Positions 1 through 7,994 are shown, counted from the stretch's first letter. The stretch is 64,000 bases of DNA from an uncultured Sulfitobacter sp. (GCF_947502895.1 NZ_CANNBM010000001.1:806001-870000), one strand, 5' to 3'. Numbers and translations: made by a program. Notes: generated by a model from the letters alone, not told the origin.

Positions 1-287
1 CGCAATATGCCCGTTGCTTGCGATTGGTCCCCGCGCACCTCTTTCACTTCGCACCCGCTTACCAGTGCCATCGCACGTCCTGCACGTTCGCGCATAACGC
101 CAAAGCGCGGCGCATATTCCATATTGGTGCGGATAGCCTCCGCCAGTTCATCCCGCACGCGGACATCAAAGGTCGATCCATCGACCGTCACAGTCGTGGC
201 AGGCAAGCCGCGAAAATGCGGGCCAGCCGTATTGCACCCAACCAGCAGCACGACCACGCAGGTCAATATCCAGAGTCCTCTATCCAT
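1..287 (-). CDS. partial lipoprotein-like hypothetical protein
   Basis: The gene runs off the left edge; 95 codons are visible and open. It starts at the ATG at 287. The N-terminus MDRGLWILTC is followed by a hydrophobic stretch and a lipobox (LLVGC, Cys18), so the product should be lipid-anchored after signal peptidase II cleavage. The mature part contains a TVTVDGSTFDVRVRDE stretch and two further regions rich in charged residues. I do not recognise the family. It points away from the GntR-family gene that begins at 386, so the two share the intervening 98 bp as a divergent promoter region. Confidence 0.7.
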   Translation of the reverse strand, partial: MDRGLWILTCVVVLLVGCNTAGPHFRGLPATTVTVDGSTFDVRVRDELAEAIRTNMEYAPRFGVMRERAGRAMALVSGCEVKEVRGDQSQATGIL

Positions 288-334
288 CCCCTATTCTTCC
301 ATCATCGTCGTTAATACAGAGTTAACAGGCTCCC

Positions 335-371
335 TTGCTCAACACCCCCGTTGGTCATATAATTTGACCAA
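335..371 (+). promoter_or_regulatory. promoter with overlapping inverted-repeat operator of the FCD regulator gene
   Basis: A -35 like TTGCTC (335-340) lies 17 bp before a perfect TATAAT (358-363). The -10 box is flanked by a perfect inverted repeat, TTGGTCA (351-357), 7 bp, TGACCAA (365-371). Arms containing GGTC/GACC are typical of FadR/PdhR-type GntR regulators, so this is probably an autoregulatory operator: bound protein would occlude the -10. The gene starts 15 bp downstream, with AAAGGA as ribosome-binding site. Confidence 0.7.
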
Positions 372-385
372 TCAAAGGACCGCCC

Positions 386-1153
386 ATGCCGTTTCGCCCC
401 GTCACCCCCGAGAAAATCTCCTCCGCCGTGGTCAAACAGGTGGAAGAGCTGATCCTGCGTGGCATCCTGCAACCGGGCAAACGTCTGCCCCCCGAACGGG
501 AACTGGCAGAGCGCCTCGGCGTATCGCGCCCCTCGGTGCGTGAAGCGATTGCGCAGCTCCAAGAGGCCGGATTGCTCAGCGCAAAGGCGGGGGCGGGTAT
601 CTTTGTGGCCGATGCCCTGCGCTCCGCCTTCTCGCCCGCATTAGGCGCGCTTTTTGCCCGCCATGACGAGGCAGCGATGGATTACCTCACCTTCCGCCGC
701 GACATGGAAGGGCTGGCAGCCGAACGTGCAGCCCGCCTCGGCTCCGACACCGATCTCGCTGTGATCAGCGCGATTTTTGCCAAGATGGAAGCGGCCCAAG
801 TCAACCCCGATGCAGAAGCCGAAGCAGCACTGGACGCGCAGTTTCATATGGCCATCATCGAGGCCAGCCATAACGTGGTGATGCTGCACATGATGCGCTC
901 CATGTACGAACTGCTGCGCGGGGGTGTGTTCTACAACCGCCAGATCATGTTCAAACAGCAGACCAAACGCACCGTCCTGCTGGACCAGCACCGCACCATC
1001 CACGACGCTTTGCTGGCCCGCGATGCCCCTGCTGCCCGCGCCGCCATCGAGGCCCACCTGAGCTATGTGGAGCGCGCTTTGATGGACCAGCAGCGCGCCC
1101 AGCGGAACGAAGCAGTTGCACAACAAAGGCTGGATCAGGAAACAAAGGGGTGA
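386..1153 (+). CDS. GntR-family regulator, FCD (FadR/PdhR) subfamily
   Basis: This 255-residue protein has the two-domain layout of FCD regulators. The N-terminal winged helix-turn-helix (about residues 10-75) contains LPPERELAERLGVSRPSVREA, the GntR signature, here quoted from positions 35-55. The C-terminal helical ligand-binding domain (about 95-235) carries the usual metal-binding aspartate/histidine pattern (D..H near 150, H near 200 and 225). Family members sense small carboxylates such as pyruvate, lactate or acyl-CoA; the ligand cannot be read from sequence. The inverted repeat over its own -10 box suggests autorepression. No obvious metabolic target lies beside it in the window. Confidence 0.88.
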   Translation: MPFRPVTPEKISSAVVKQVEELILRGILQPGKRLPPERELAERLGVSRPSVREAIAQLQEAGLLSAKAGAGIFVADALRSAFSPALGALFARHDEAAMDYLTFRRDMEGLAAERAARLGSDTDLAVISAIFAKMEAAQVNPDAEAEAALDAQFHMAIIEASHNVVMLHMMRSMYELLRGGVFYNRQIMFKQQTKRTVLLDQHRTIHDALLARDAPAARAAIEAHLSYVERALMDQQRAQRNEAVAQQRLDQETKG

Positions 1154-1174
1154 GACACCCGCGCGGTGCAGCCC

Positions 1175-1792
1175 CTAACGTTTCTTCTTCTTTTTTGTGG
1201 GCTTGAACGTCGCGTATTCAACAAAAAGCCCGATCTGCGTCAAAAAGAACCCCAAGACAACAATCGGCATTGCCAATGTCTCGAACAGCACCCAGAATTC
1301 CTCCGATTGCGTTCGCCAAACCAACTCATTCGCAGCGGCCGACAGCAAAAACAGCGCAATCACCCGCTGCGTCAATATCTTCCAGCCTTCCGGCTTCAGC
1401 GGGATCATGTCCTCCATGATATACTCCAGCCACGATTGCCCCCGCAGCAAGCCGACTCCGAGGATCAGCGCAAGCGCGAGGTAGATGACCGTCGGTTTCA
1501 TTTTGAACAACCTCGGATCATTCAACCAGACGCTAAGGCCGCCAAACACAAGCAGCATGATCGCTGTCGCAACCTGTATGCGCGCGAGTTTGCCTGTCAA
1601 AAACCACAACACTCCCATCGCCAGCAAAAAGATCGGGATGAACGCCGCAATCACCACCACAAACCCCGTGTATGAAGTGCCCGCGATCAGATAGGTTTCA
1701 TTGCGAAAAATCAGATAAGCCGCGACGAATGCGATAGTCGGGCCATACTCAAATGCTGCTTTCACACCCGAATGCATCGGCTTAGGTTTCAT
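1175..1792 (-). CDS. ispZ: septation protein A (YciB/IspZ), inner-membrane protein
   Basis: A 205-residue polytopic membrane protein with five or six hydrophobic segments and the family motifs LEYIMEDMIPL and ANELVWR. YciB/IspZ is an inner-membrane protein needed for normal envelope integrity and septation. The C-terminus is a run of lysines (TKKKKKR), giving a strongly cytoplasmic tail. It converges with the FCD regulator upstream in the window, only 21 bp separating their stop codons. The start ATG at 1792 gives the expected N-terminus for the family. Confidence 0.9.
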   Translation of the reverse strand: MKPKPMHSGVKAAFEYGPTIAFVAAYLIFRNETYLIAGTSYTGFVVVIAAFIPIFLLAMGVLWFLTGKLARIQVATAIMLLVFGGLSVWLNDPRLFKMKPTVIYLALALILGVGLLRGQSWLEYIMEDMIPLKPEGWKILTQRVIALFLLSAAANELVWRTQSEEFWVLFETLAMPIVVLGFFLTQIGLFVEYATFKPTKKKKKR

Positions 1793-1946
1793 GCTTCATA
1801 GCCTTCAACTTTGAAAATTCGCGACCTGCCTGCAGACAAGCGCCCAAAGGGCAATGTACCGAACGCTGGTTTCGTCGTCACACTGGCGCACTGCGGCACA
1901 TTACCGGTACGGCGCAACGCAACACCGCATGGTTGCATTTGATCGG

Positions 1947-2429
1947 TCAGCGCAAACCCCTCCGCAACCGCCGCAACATCGCGCTTACAATCAGTTTATG
2001 CGCGGGTCCCACCACCACCATATAGGCGCGTCCAAAAAGGTTATGCACTTTTACAGAGGAGGTAATGGTCAGGGTCCGCTCGACGCTTGTGATACAGGTC
2101 AGCACGTCGAGATGACGATCACGCGCGCTCAGGCTCAACACATTATCAGTTGCCGTCTCCACCAAAAAGAAATCCAGCCTGTCGCCTTCTTGTACAAATC
2201 CCCGCACCTCCCCCGAGAACCCGCCGATCCGCTTGACCCCGAACCGCGCCGAGATCGCATCACGCAGCCGAAAGGCCAGCCCCAAAAGCGGCAAGGGATC
2301 GGCCATGATGACGCGCCACGCCTCAATCGGTGTAACCGCTGCTGGCAGCTCAACCGAACGCTGGTCAAAATAGTCCAACCGCTCCCGCGGGGCCACCAGT
2401 TCGATCTGGCCAGTGGTGATCTTCATCAT
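1947..2429 (-). CDS. DUF2867 domain protein
   Basis: I place the start at 2429 (MMKITTGQIE..., 160 residues); a longer reading up to 2513 would run through the ATP operon terminator and is rejected. The sequence is compatible with the DUF2867 family: a small single-domain protein with ARFGVKRIGGFSGEV in the middle and a conserved C-terminal helix (NLFGRAYMVVVGPAHKLIV). DUF2867 sits in the SRPBCC/START-like fold group, which binds hydrophobic ligands; the role here is unknown. It follows the atp operon in the same orientation but behind its terminator. Confidence 0.72.
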   Translation of the reverse strand: MMKITTGQIELVAPRERLDYFDQRSVELPAAVTPIEAWRVIMADPLPLLGLAFRLRDAISARFGVKRIGGFSGEVRGFVQEGDRLDFFLVETATDNVLSLSARDRHLDVLTCITSVERTLTITSSVKVHNLFGRAYMVVVGPAHKLIVSAMLRRLRRGLR

Positions 2430-2473
2430 CCGTGTCCCCTCTTCTCGGTAAATCCTAGCAACACAAAACGCAA

Positions 2474-2500
2474 AAAGCCCCGCCAGACTGGCAGGGCTTT
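2474..2500 (-). terminator. intrinsic terminator of the F0 ATP synthase operon
   Basis: On the minus strand an 11-bp stem with one mismatch (AAAGCCC ... GGGCTTT outside, TGCC/GGCG-type pairs inside) is followed by TTTTTGCGTTTT. It lies 25 bp after the atpF stop codon. Confidence 0.85.
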
Positions 2501-2524
2501 CGCATATCTTCAATCAGCTGCGTC

Positions 2525-3085
2525 TTAGTGCAGCTTGGCATCCACTTGTGCAATACCGTCTTCGATCAGCTTGTTGCCGTCTGCAGCGGTCATCTGCTTG
2601 CCGATAATATCGCGTGAGGCGGCGATGGCGATCAGGATCGCTTGGTCGCGCACTTCTTTTATAGCGGCAGCTTCGGCAGAACCGATCTGCTCTTCTGCGG
2701 CAGCCAAACGGCGCTCGACCGACTTTGCCAGATCGACACGGGCTTGTTCGCCCGCAGCGGCAGCTTCTTCCTTGGCAGCAGAGACGATACGGTCGGCCTG
2801 CTCCTGCACTTCCTTCTGCTTGCGCTCATACGAGGCCAGCAAGCTCTGTGCATCTTCACGCAGCTTGCGCGCTTCTTCTATCTCGGTCTTGATGCCATCG
2901 GCACGGCTGTCCAGCATTCCGCCAATCAGGCCAGGCACCTTGAAATATACAAGGATGCCGATAAACACCAACAGACCCAGCAATACGACAAAGTCGGTAT
3001 TCCCGAGCGAGAAGAACGGACCGCTTGCCGCAAAGGCAGGTGTCGCAACCAGTAGGGCCGAAACGGATGTGAGTGTGAAACGCAT
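2525..3085 (-). CDS. atpF: F0F1 ATP synthase subunit b
   Basis: The 186-residue subunit b of the peripheral stalk. A hydrophobic N-terminal region with one membrane segment (about 25-50, FVVLLGLLVFIGILVYF) is followed by a long alanine/glutamate/lysine-rich coiled coil (60-160). The first 19 residues (ending ATPAFA) resemble a cleavable signal, common in Rhodobacterales b subunits. It is the last gene of atpI-atpB-atpE-atpF'-atpF, 4 bp after b'. Subunits b and b' form a heterodimeric stator in alphaproteobacteria. Confidence 0.96.
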   Translation of the reverse strand: MRFTLTSVSALLVATPAFAASGPFFSLGNTDFVVLLGLLVFIGILVYFKVPGLIGGMLDSRADGIKTEIEEARKLREDAQSLLASYERKQKEVQEQADRIVSAAKEEAAAAGEQARVDLAKSVERRLAAAEEQIGSAEAAAIKEVRDQAILIAIAASRDIIGKQMTAADGNKLIEDGIAQVDAKLH

Positions 3086-3089
3086 GACG

Positions 3090-3623
3090 TTATCCTTTCA
3101 TCCGTGCGGTGATCGCTGCGGTGACGGTCTTGGCATCAGCCTTACCACCCATCGCAGCAACAATTTCTTTGGCCGTGTCTTTGGCGACCGCTTTCACGCT
3201 CTCCACAGCACCGGCACGAATTTCCGAGATCGCTTTCTCGGATTCAGCAGCCTTCGCAGCAATCTGGTCATCAGCCGATGCGATGGCTTTGTCCAGATCA
3301 GCCTGCATGTCCGCTTTGGCCTGCGCGATAATACGCTGGGCCTCGGCGCGGGCATCAACCAGCGCCTTGTCATAGGCAGCCTCGGCTTCGACCGCTTTGG
3401 CCTTCAGATCTTCGGCGGCAGCGATGTCATTTGATATAGTGCCCTGACGCTCGGCCAGAACAGCCGCGATGCGCGGCAGCGCCACGCGGGACAGGATCAG
3501 GTAAATTGCGATAAGTGCAAGTACCAGCCAAAAGATCTGATTTCCCCATGTAGAGAAATCAAGTTGCGGCATGCCGGGGCCTGCTTCAACGACGCCTTCA
3601 GCGCTTGTGGTTTCGGTTGCCAT
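3090..3623 (-). CDS. atpG: F0F1 ATP synthase subunit b'
   Basis: The second stator subunit, 177 residues from the ATG at 3623. An ATG directly before it (3626) is only 2 nt from the AGGAGG ribosome-binding site, so the second ATG fits better. One membrane segment (about 30-50, FWLVLALIAIYLILSR) precedes a charged coiled coil. The b/b' pair is usual for alphaproteobacteria and photosynthetic organisms. Symbols in use are atpF', atpF2 or atpG. Confidence 0.95.
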   Translation of the reverse strand: MATETTSAEGVVEAGPGMPQLDFSTWGNQIFWLVLALIAIYLILSRVALPRIAAVLAERQGTISNDIAAAEDLKAKAVEAEAAYDKALVDARAEAQRIIAQAKADMQADLDKAIASADDQIAAKAAESEKAISEIRAGAVESVKAVAKDTAKEIVAAMGGKADAKTVTAAITARMKG

Positions 3624-3707
3624 CATGGCCTCCTGTCAGAACATTTAATCCAGAGGGCGGCGCAACATTGCGCGCCGCCCCCAGCATAGGGAGTAAACGT
3701 CAGTCGC

Positions 3708-3932
3708 TTAAACGGCGAACATCAGCAGAAGTGCTACGAGGAACGCGAAGATCCCCAGCGCTTCGGCGAACGCGATGCCGATGAAGAGTGTTGCAGTCTG
3801 CGATGCAGCTGCGGATGGGTTGCGCAATGCGCCTGCCAGATAGTTGCCAGCCACGTTACCAACACCGATAGCGGCTGCGCCGGAACCGATTGCTGCCAGA
3901 CCTGCGCCGATGTGTGCGAGTTCGCCTTCCAT
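3708..3932 (-). CDS. atpE: F0F1 ATP synthase subunit c
   Basis: A 74-residue two-helix hairpin that forms the proton-driven rotor ring. The polar loop has the conserved R37-N38-P39, and the second helix carries the ion-binding carboxylate Glu57 in IAFAEALGIF. No Na+-type ligand set (Gln/Ser around the carboxylate) is evident, so proton coupling is inferred. It has its own good ribosome-binding site and sits between subunit a and b', the standard order. Confidence 0.97.
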   Translation of the reverse strand: MEGELAHIGAGLAAIGSGAAAIGVGNVAGNYLAGALRNPSAAASQTATLFIGIAFAEALGIFAFLVALLLMFAV

Positions 3933-3998
3933 GATATTCTCCTATGCGTTGGAAGTTGTAGGGTGGGTGAAACCCACGCCCAGTCGTTAGTTAAGTCG

Positions 3999-4748
3999 TT
4001 AGTGATGCGGGTGCAGTGCGTCCTTGAGGTACACACATGTCAGGATCGTAAAGACGTAGGCCTGAATGAAGGACACGAGGACCTCCAGACCGTACATCGC
4101 CGTGATCCCGAGGATCGCGATGGGCGACACAGCTACAAGCGCTGCGAAACCCGCGAATACTTTGATAACCGCGTGGCCCGCCATGACGTTGCCAGCCAAA
4201 CGAATGGAATGGCTCACGGGGCGCACGAAGTAGGAGATAAGCTCGATCACCGCCAGAATGGGGCGCAATGGCAGCGGGGCAGATGATACCCAGAACAAGC
4301 TCAGAAAGCCGACACCATTTTTGACAAAGCCCAGCACAGTCACCGTGATAAACACCGCAAAGGCCAGCACAACAGTCACAGCAAAGTGCGACGTCGGCGT
4401 AAAGGCGGTCGGGATCAGACCAAGGAAGTTGGCGCAAACGATGAACATGAACAGCGTCATGATGTAAGGGAAAAACTTGACGCCTTCCTTGCCGCAGATG
4501 TCCTCGACCATCTTGTAAATGAAACCGTATGCAAGCTCGGCCACAGATTGGGCGCGGGTTGGCACGATTGCGCGGTGACGCGTAGAGACAACCATCAGCA
4601 AGAACACCGCGATCACTGCAAACACGGTCCAAAGCGCCATGTTGGTGAAGGTAAATGCACCAATCGCACCATCACCCATCAAAGGCGTGATTTCGAACTG
4701 CTCCATCGGCTTGAAGACAAGCTCACCTGATTTTGCGTCTGTTGCCAT
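3999..4748 (-). CDS. atpB: F0F1 ATP synthase subunit a
   Basis: The 249-residue membrane subunit that forms the proton half-channels next to the c-ring. Five or six membrane segments are visible. The essential arginine lies in SHSIRLAGNVMAGH (about 180), and the family motif FPYIMTLFMFIVCANFLG is present at about 90-107. It is 11 bp downstream of atpI and 66 bp before atpE. Confidence 0.97.
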   Translation of the reverse strand: MATDAKSGELVFKPMEQFEITPLMGDGAIGAFTFTNMALWTVFAVIAVFLLMVVSTRHRAIVPTRAQSVAELAYGFIYKMVEDICGKEGVKFFPYIMTLFMFIVCANFLGLIPTAFTPTSHFAVTVVLAFAVFITVTVLGFVKNGVGFLSLFWVSSAPLPLRPILAVIELISYFVRPVSHSIRLAGNVMAGHAVIKVFAGFAALVAVSPIAILGITAMYGLEVLVSFIQAYVFTILTCVYLKDALHPHH

Positions 4749-4759
4749 CTTTTGGCCCC

Positions 4760-5128
4760 TTACTCATCACCCGCGTCGGGTTGTTTCCGTCCGCCCCTGT
4801 TCGGGACGTATTCAATTCCGGCGTCATGCGCCTCTTTCATGTCCTGCATCTCCTGCGCAGAACGGAGCATCGTCTTCACTCCGGCCGCGAGGCCCAGCAT
4901 GACAAACAGCACCATGAATATGGGCAGCGTTCCAAAGAACAGATCCAGCCCGTATCCGATGCCGAAACCGATCCCCAGACCGGCCACCAGCTCTATCACC
5001 ATCCGCCACGCCATTTGCGCGCCTGAATAATGCTCGTCCATCCGTGGCTCGGGCGCCTGTGCGCCTTTGGCCGCTGCAATCCGCGCCTCGATCGCCGCCA
5101 TTTCTGCCTTGCGATCTTGGTCGTCCAT
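4760..5128 (-). CDS. atpI: ATP synthase protein I (AtpI)
   Basis: A 122-residue protein with a charged N-terminus (MDDQDRKAEMAAIEARI) and two membrane segments (about 50-70 and 75-95) containing the GIGYGLDLFF motif of the AtpI/AtpQ family. AtpI helps assemble the c-ring and may move Mg2+. I chose the start at 5128 because translation from 5278 would add 50 residues that look non-coding and AT-rich. It is the first gene of the F0 operon, so the promoter should lie in 5130-5300. Confidence 0.88.
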   Translation of the reverse strand: MDDQDRKAEMAAIEARIAAAKGAQAPEPRMDEHYSGAQMAWRMVIELVAGLGIGFGIGYGLDLFFGTLPIFMVLFVMLGLAAGVKTMLRSAQEMQDMKEAHDAGIEYVPNRGGRKQPDAGDE

Positions 5129-5290
5129 TGCTGTGGCCCCGCTGGGATAACTGTCGCGATAGCTACTGCGCCACCGCGCCCGAGTCAACGGGGGCAAGAC
5201 ATGACCTAAACCACTGAAATATAATAAAATAAAATCTTCGATGCCGCTTTGCCGCAGGCAAATCTCCGCATCTTGCAACGATATTGTTAT

Positions 5291-5306
5291 TCAACCATTT
5301 GGTTGA
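5291..5306. promoter_or_regulatory. perfect 16-bp palindrome, candidate ArsR-type operator
   Basis: TCAACCA-TT-TGGTTGA, arms of 7 bp with a 2-bp centre, lies 49 bp before the ArsR-family start and 163 bp before atpI on the other strand. CAACC/GGTTG arms of this kind fit dimeric ArsR-family binding. It lies in the AT-rich divergent promoter region, so it could affect either gene. Confidence 0.6.
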
Positions 5307-5354
5307 TCTTTGCCAGTCACCGCTTTCCAGCGCCCATTCTACGCGCTATGGCTC

Positions 5355-5702
5355 ATGGCTATGACACCCACACTCGACACCACCTTTGCAGCCCTTGCCG
5401 ATCCGACACGCCGCGCGATCCTCGCCATGCTGCTAGAGGATGATATGGCCGTAACGGATGTGGCAGAGCCGTTCGATGTCTCGCTGGCAGCGATTTCCAA
5501 ACATCTGGGTGTGCTAACCGCTGCAGGTCTCATCACACAGGAAAAACGCGGCCGCGTAAAATGGTGCAAGCTGGAGCCGGACGCCATGCGCGCGGCTTCC
5601 GTCTGGATGCAGGGGTTTGGCCTGTTCGAGCCTGTGAACCTCGACGCGTTCGAGCGGTTCTTGCGACACGAGCTGCCCGACAACGCAGACGCGCCGGACT
5701 AG
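5355..5702 (+). CDS. ArsR-family HTH regulator (SdpR-like)
   Basis: A 115-residue winged-helix protein. The opening TFAALADPTRRAIL and the recognition helix LAAISKHLGVLTAAGLI (about 40-57), followed by the wing KRGRVKWCKL, are characteristic of the ArsR group that lacks metal-binding cysteines and often controls START-domain or transport genes. ATG codons at 5355 and 5361 are both possible; the upstream TTG at 5310 sits only 4 bp from the palindrome and is unlikely. No partner gene follows in the same direction. Confidence 0.85.
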   Translation: MAMTPTLDTTFAALADPTRRAILAMLLEDDMAVTDVAEPFDVSLAAISKHLGVLTAAGLITQEKRGRVKWCKLEPDAMRAASVWMQGFGLFEPVNLDAFERFLRHELPDNADAPD

Positions 5703-5773
5703 CAACGCCCCCAAGAACGGAAAAAAGGAGGCCAAAGCCCCCTCTTCCCTCAATCTCGAAATCTAATCGCAGG

Positions 5774-5842
5774 TTACAGAACGAACTGTACAATTGCCAA
5801 AACGATTACGACCAGGCCAACCAGATAAATAATGTTACGCAT
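5774..5842 (-). CDS. 22-residue single-span membrane micro-protein
   Basis: A short open frame starts at the ATG at 5842 and encodes MRNIIYLVGLVVIVLAIVQF plus VL. AGGAG lies 9 nt upstream (5852-5856), an ideal ribosome-binding site. Almost the whole product is one membrane helix, with the positive charge at the N-terminus. A weak GC-rich hairpin followed by TTTTTT (about 5725-5750) may end the transcript. Function unknown; small proteins like this are usually missed by annotation. Confidence 0.72.
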   Translation of the reverse strand: MRNIIYLVGLVVIVLAIVQFVL

Positions 5843-5912
5843 TTCTATATACTCCTATTTGTATCACTTGATTAACCGTCAAACGGGCAAGTGGTTCCCG
5901 AAGGCATCAAAA

Positions 5913-6818
5913 TTATGTGGTCGGAGTCTGTTTGACTGCATCGTCATCGCGTAGCAGCAGCACCAGCGCCAGCACAGTCAGGGCGATGCCAGCGCCGATC
6001 ATCACAGGCGGCAGCGGGTTGCCCAATGCGGCCTCCCATCCGATCACCCAGCTGGGCACCAGATAGGTATAGGCCATGACCTTGGCCGACGGCAGGCGCA
6101 GTGTCGCAAATTGCACCAGAACAAACGTAACCGCACTCGCCCCCAGCGCGACATACAGGATCGTAATCCAGACCATCGAGCGCAGCCCGCTCCAGTCAGT
6201 TGCAACAATATCACGCGCGCCCACGATGCCCAGTAACAGCGCCCCGGCGACCAGTACTCCGAATGAAAAAACAACTGCACTTTCCCCGCGGTTCAGCCGC
6301 CGCACCATCGGTGTATAAATCGCGTGCGCAATGCAGCCGAAGAAAAAGATCACCTCGCCGCGCCCCACGTCAAACGCCAGCAGCGCGGCCATATCGGCGC
6401 GAAAGATCACCCACAGCGCGCCGATCCCCCCTATGCCCAGCGCCAGCGCCATGCGCGGTGTCATCCGCTGGCGCAGCAAAAACCACGCAAACACGCCCGC
6501 CATCGCAGGCACTAATGTAAACACCGCCGCCGAACTAACAGGCGCAGAGGTCTTTAGCCCCTCAAACATCAGCACGAAATAGATGGCAAAGAGGCCGCCC
6601 AGCAGGAAATAACGCCAAGGGGCCGCAAAGGCGCTGCGCGGGATGCCAGTGCTGATAACTGCCACCGCGCCAACAGCGACACCCGCAATGACAAAGCGCA
6701 AAGTGTTCAGCGCCAAGGGCGCAATCTCGTTGGCAACCATCCCGCCCAGCGCAAAAGACCCCGCCACGAGGGCCGAGAACAACAACATCGCAAAATGGCC
6801 CTGCGTTTGTGGCGACAC
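5913..6818 (-). CDS. EamA/DMT-family transporter
   Basis: A 301-residue inner-membrane protein with ten hydrophobic segments arranged as two EamA repeats (about 8-140 and 155-290), the fold of drug/metabolite exporters such as RhaT/YdcZ relatives. Substrate not predictable. It is 34 bp downstream of a LysR regulator in the same direction, so the two probably form a unit in which the regulator controls the exporter. Confidence 0.9.
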   Translation of the reverse strand: MSPQTQGHFAMLLFSALVAGSFALGGMVANEIAPLALNTLRFVIAGVAVGAVAVISTGIPRSAFAAPWRYFLLGGLFAIYFVLMFEGLKTSAPVSSAAVFTLVPAMAGVFAWFLLRQRMTPRMALALGIGGIGALWVIFRADMAALLAFDVGRGEVIFFFGCIAHAIYTPMVRRLNRGESAVVFSFGVLVAGALLLGIVGARDIVATDWSGLRSMVWITILYVALGASAVTFVLVQFATLRLPSAKVMAYTYLVPSWVIGWEAALGNPLPPVMIGAGIALTVLALVLLLRDDDAVKQTPTT

Positions 6819-6852
6819 TATATACTGCGCTTCCGAGCGAACATGTCACGGC

Positions 6853-7731
6853 TCATATCGTGCCATCCTTGGCGTGGGTTTTCAGGAATTGCAGCAAGGC
6901 CTGCACCTTCGTTGTGCGGTGCAAATCCATATGCGTCACCAGCCAAAGCGGCGAAGACCATTCAGGCCGCGGTGCTGCGACCCGCACCAGATTGTCGTAT
7001 GCCGCAGCCTCCTGAGGGGTCAAAAACCCGATCCCTGCACCCGCCACCACTGCGGCGGCCAATGACTGCGAGTCATTACTGCGAAACACGATATTCTCAC
7101 GCGGTACAGTCTGGCCCAGCCACTGGTTAAACGGGGCTCGGTTATCTTCATCCTCATGTCCGACAAATCGGTGCGCGTCATATGTCTCGACGGTCTCGGG
7201 CACGCCGTACCGCGCGACATAACTTTGCGCTGCATATAGTCCCACCGCAAGATCGACAAAGGGCTGAACCACATTGTCGGGCTGCTCTGGCGCGCGGCCT
7301 GCGCGGATCGCCACATGCGCCTCGCCGTATTCCAGCCGGAACAAGCGGTCACCCGTCAGATAACGCACCACCAACTCGGGATATTCAGTCTGAAACGCCA
7401 CCAGCAAAGGCGCGATACGCGGTACCAGCCCGACCAGCGATGTCACGACCAGATCGCCCGTCACTTTGGTGCCATGCCCTTTGATACGGCTCACCAATTG
7501 GCCGAACTGGTCCTCGGTGGCTTGTGCAACGCGCAACAGGTCCTCTCCTGCCTCGGTGGGCGTATACCCCCGTGCGTGTCGTTGAAACAGCTTGACGCCC
7601 AGCCGCCCTTCCAATGCATCAATATGGCGGATGACAGTCGCATGATGCACACCCAGCGCATCGGCGGCCCCGCTGACCGTGCCTTTGCGCGCCACCTGAT
7701 AGGCGGTCCTTACTTCGTCCCAGTTCTGCAT
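6853..7731 (-). CDS. LysR-family regulator
   Basis: A 292-residue regulator starting at MQNWDEVRTAYQVA. The HTH (about 5-62) includes the unusual recognition sequence GVHHATVIRHIDALEGRLG, the form found in VtlR-type LysR proteins; the effector domain covers 90-290. The longer reading from 7809 adds a cysteine/tryptophan-rich stretch with no family match and is rejected. The gene lies directly upstream of the EamA exporter. Confidence 0.87.
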   Translation of the reverse strand: MQNWDEVRTAYQVARKGTVSGAADALGVHHATVIRHIDALEGRLGVKLFQRHARGYTPTEAGEDLLRVAQATEDQFGQLVSRIKGHGTKVTGDLVVTSLVGLVPRIAPLLVAFQTEYPELVVRYLTGDRLFRLEYGEAHVAIRAGRAPEQPDNVVQPFVDLAVGLYAAQSYVARYGVPETVETYDAHRFVGHEDEDNRAPFNQWLGQTVPRENIVFRSNDSQSLAAAVVAGAGIGFLTPQEAAAYDNLVRVAAPRPEWSSPLWLVTHMDLHRTTKVQALLQFLKTHAKDGTI

Positions 7732-7857
7732 ACTGCCCGTTCCCCATGTGCGCCATCGAACTGCGCAACCCCCATCTTGGCCCATCCACACATAAGTGCA
7801 AGATGCCACCTGTGGCTTGACTCATGTCCTTGCACGGCCTAAACGCGGGACAACTTT

Positions 7858-7994
7858 CCGGAAGCAAGGCCTTCCGGTCCTGACCTGTTCAGGATCGCCC
7901 CCAGTCAGCGCGTTGCGCCCACTGGGGTAAACTCTATTGCTCCTCCCGCTTTGGAGCATTTGTTAATTCCCGCGGCCGCCCCTAAATTGGGGGC
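7858..7994 (+). promoter_or_regulatory. five consecutive hairpins in the region before ffh
   Basis: Five perfect or near-perfect stems follow each other: CCGGAAG/CTTCCGG (7858-7877), CCTGA/TCAGG (7879-7893), CCCCAGT/ACTGGGG with an inner GCGC/GCGC (7899-7927), GCTCC/GGAGC (7939-7957) and GCCCC/GGGGC (7978-7994). The ffh start is at 8027. They could form a structured 5' leader, or some could end transcripts. The first contains CCGGAAG but lacks the other SRP RNA elements, which are found at 47258. Confidence 0.5.

Noticed and set aside
1148..1160. GGGTG-AGA-CACCC hairpin as terminator of the FCD regulator gene
   Set aside because: Only 5 bp, overlapping the stop codon; the T/C-rich tract after it is the coding end of ispZ, so a terminator role is unsupported.
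2535..3434. 299-codon plus-strand frame over atpF and atpF'
   Set aside because: Antisense to alanine-rich coiled-coil genes; serine/alanine repeats reflect the complement of those codons.
7858..7893. possible SRP RNA gene before ffh
   Set aside because: It has CCGGAAG but not the GGTCAG...CAGCAGCC arrangement in the right order; the true ffs is at 47258-47350.
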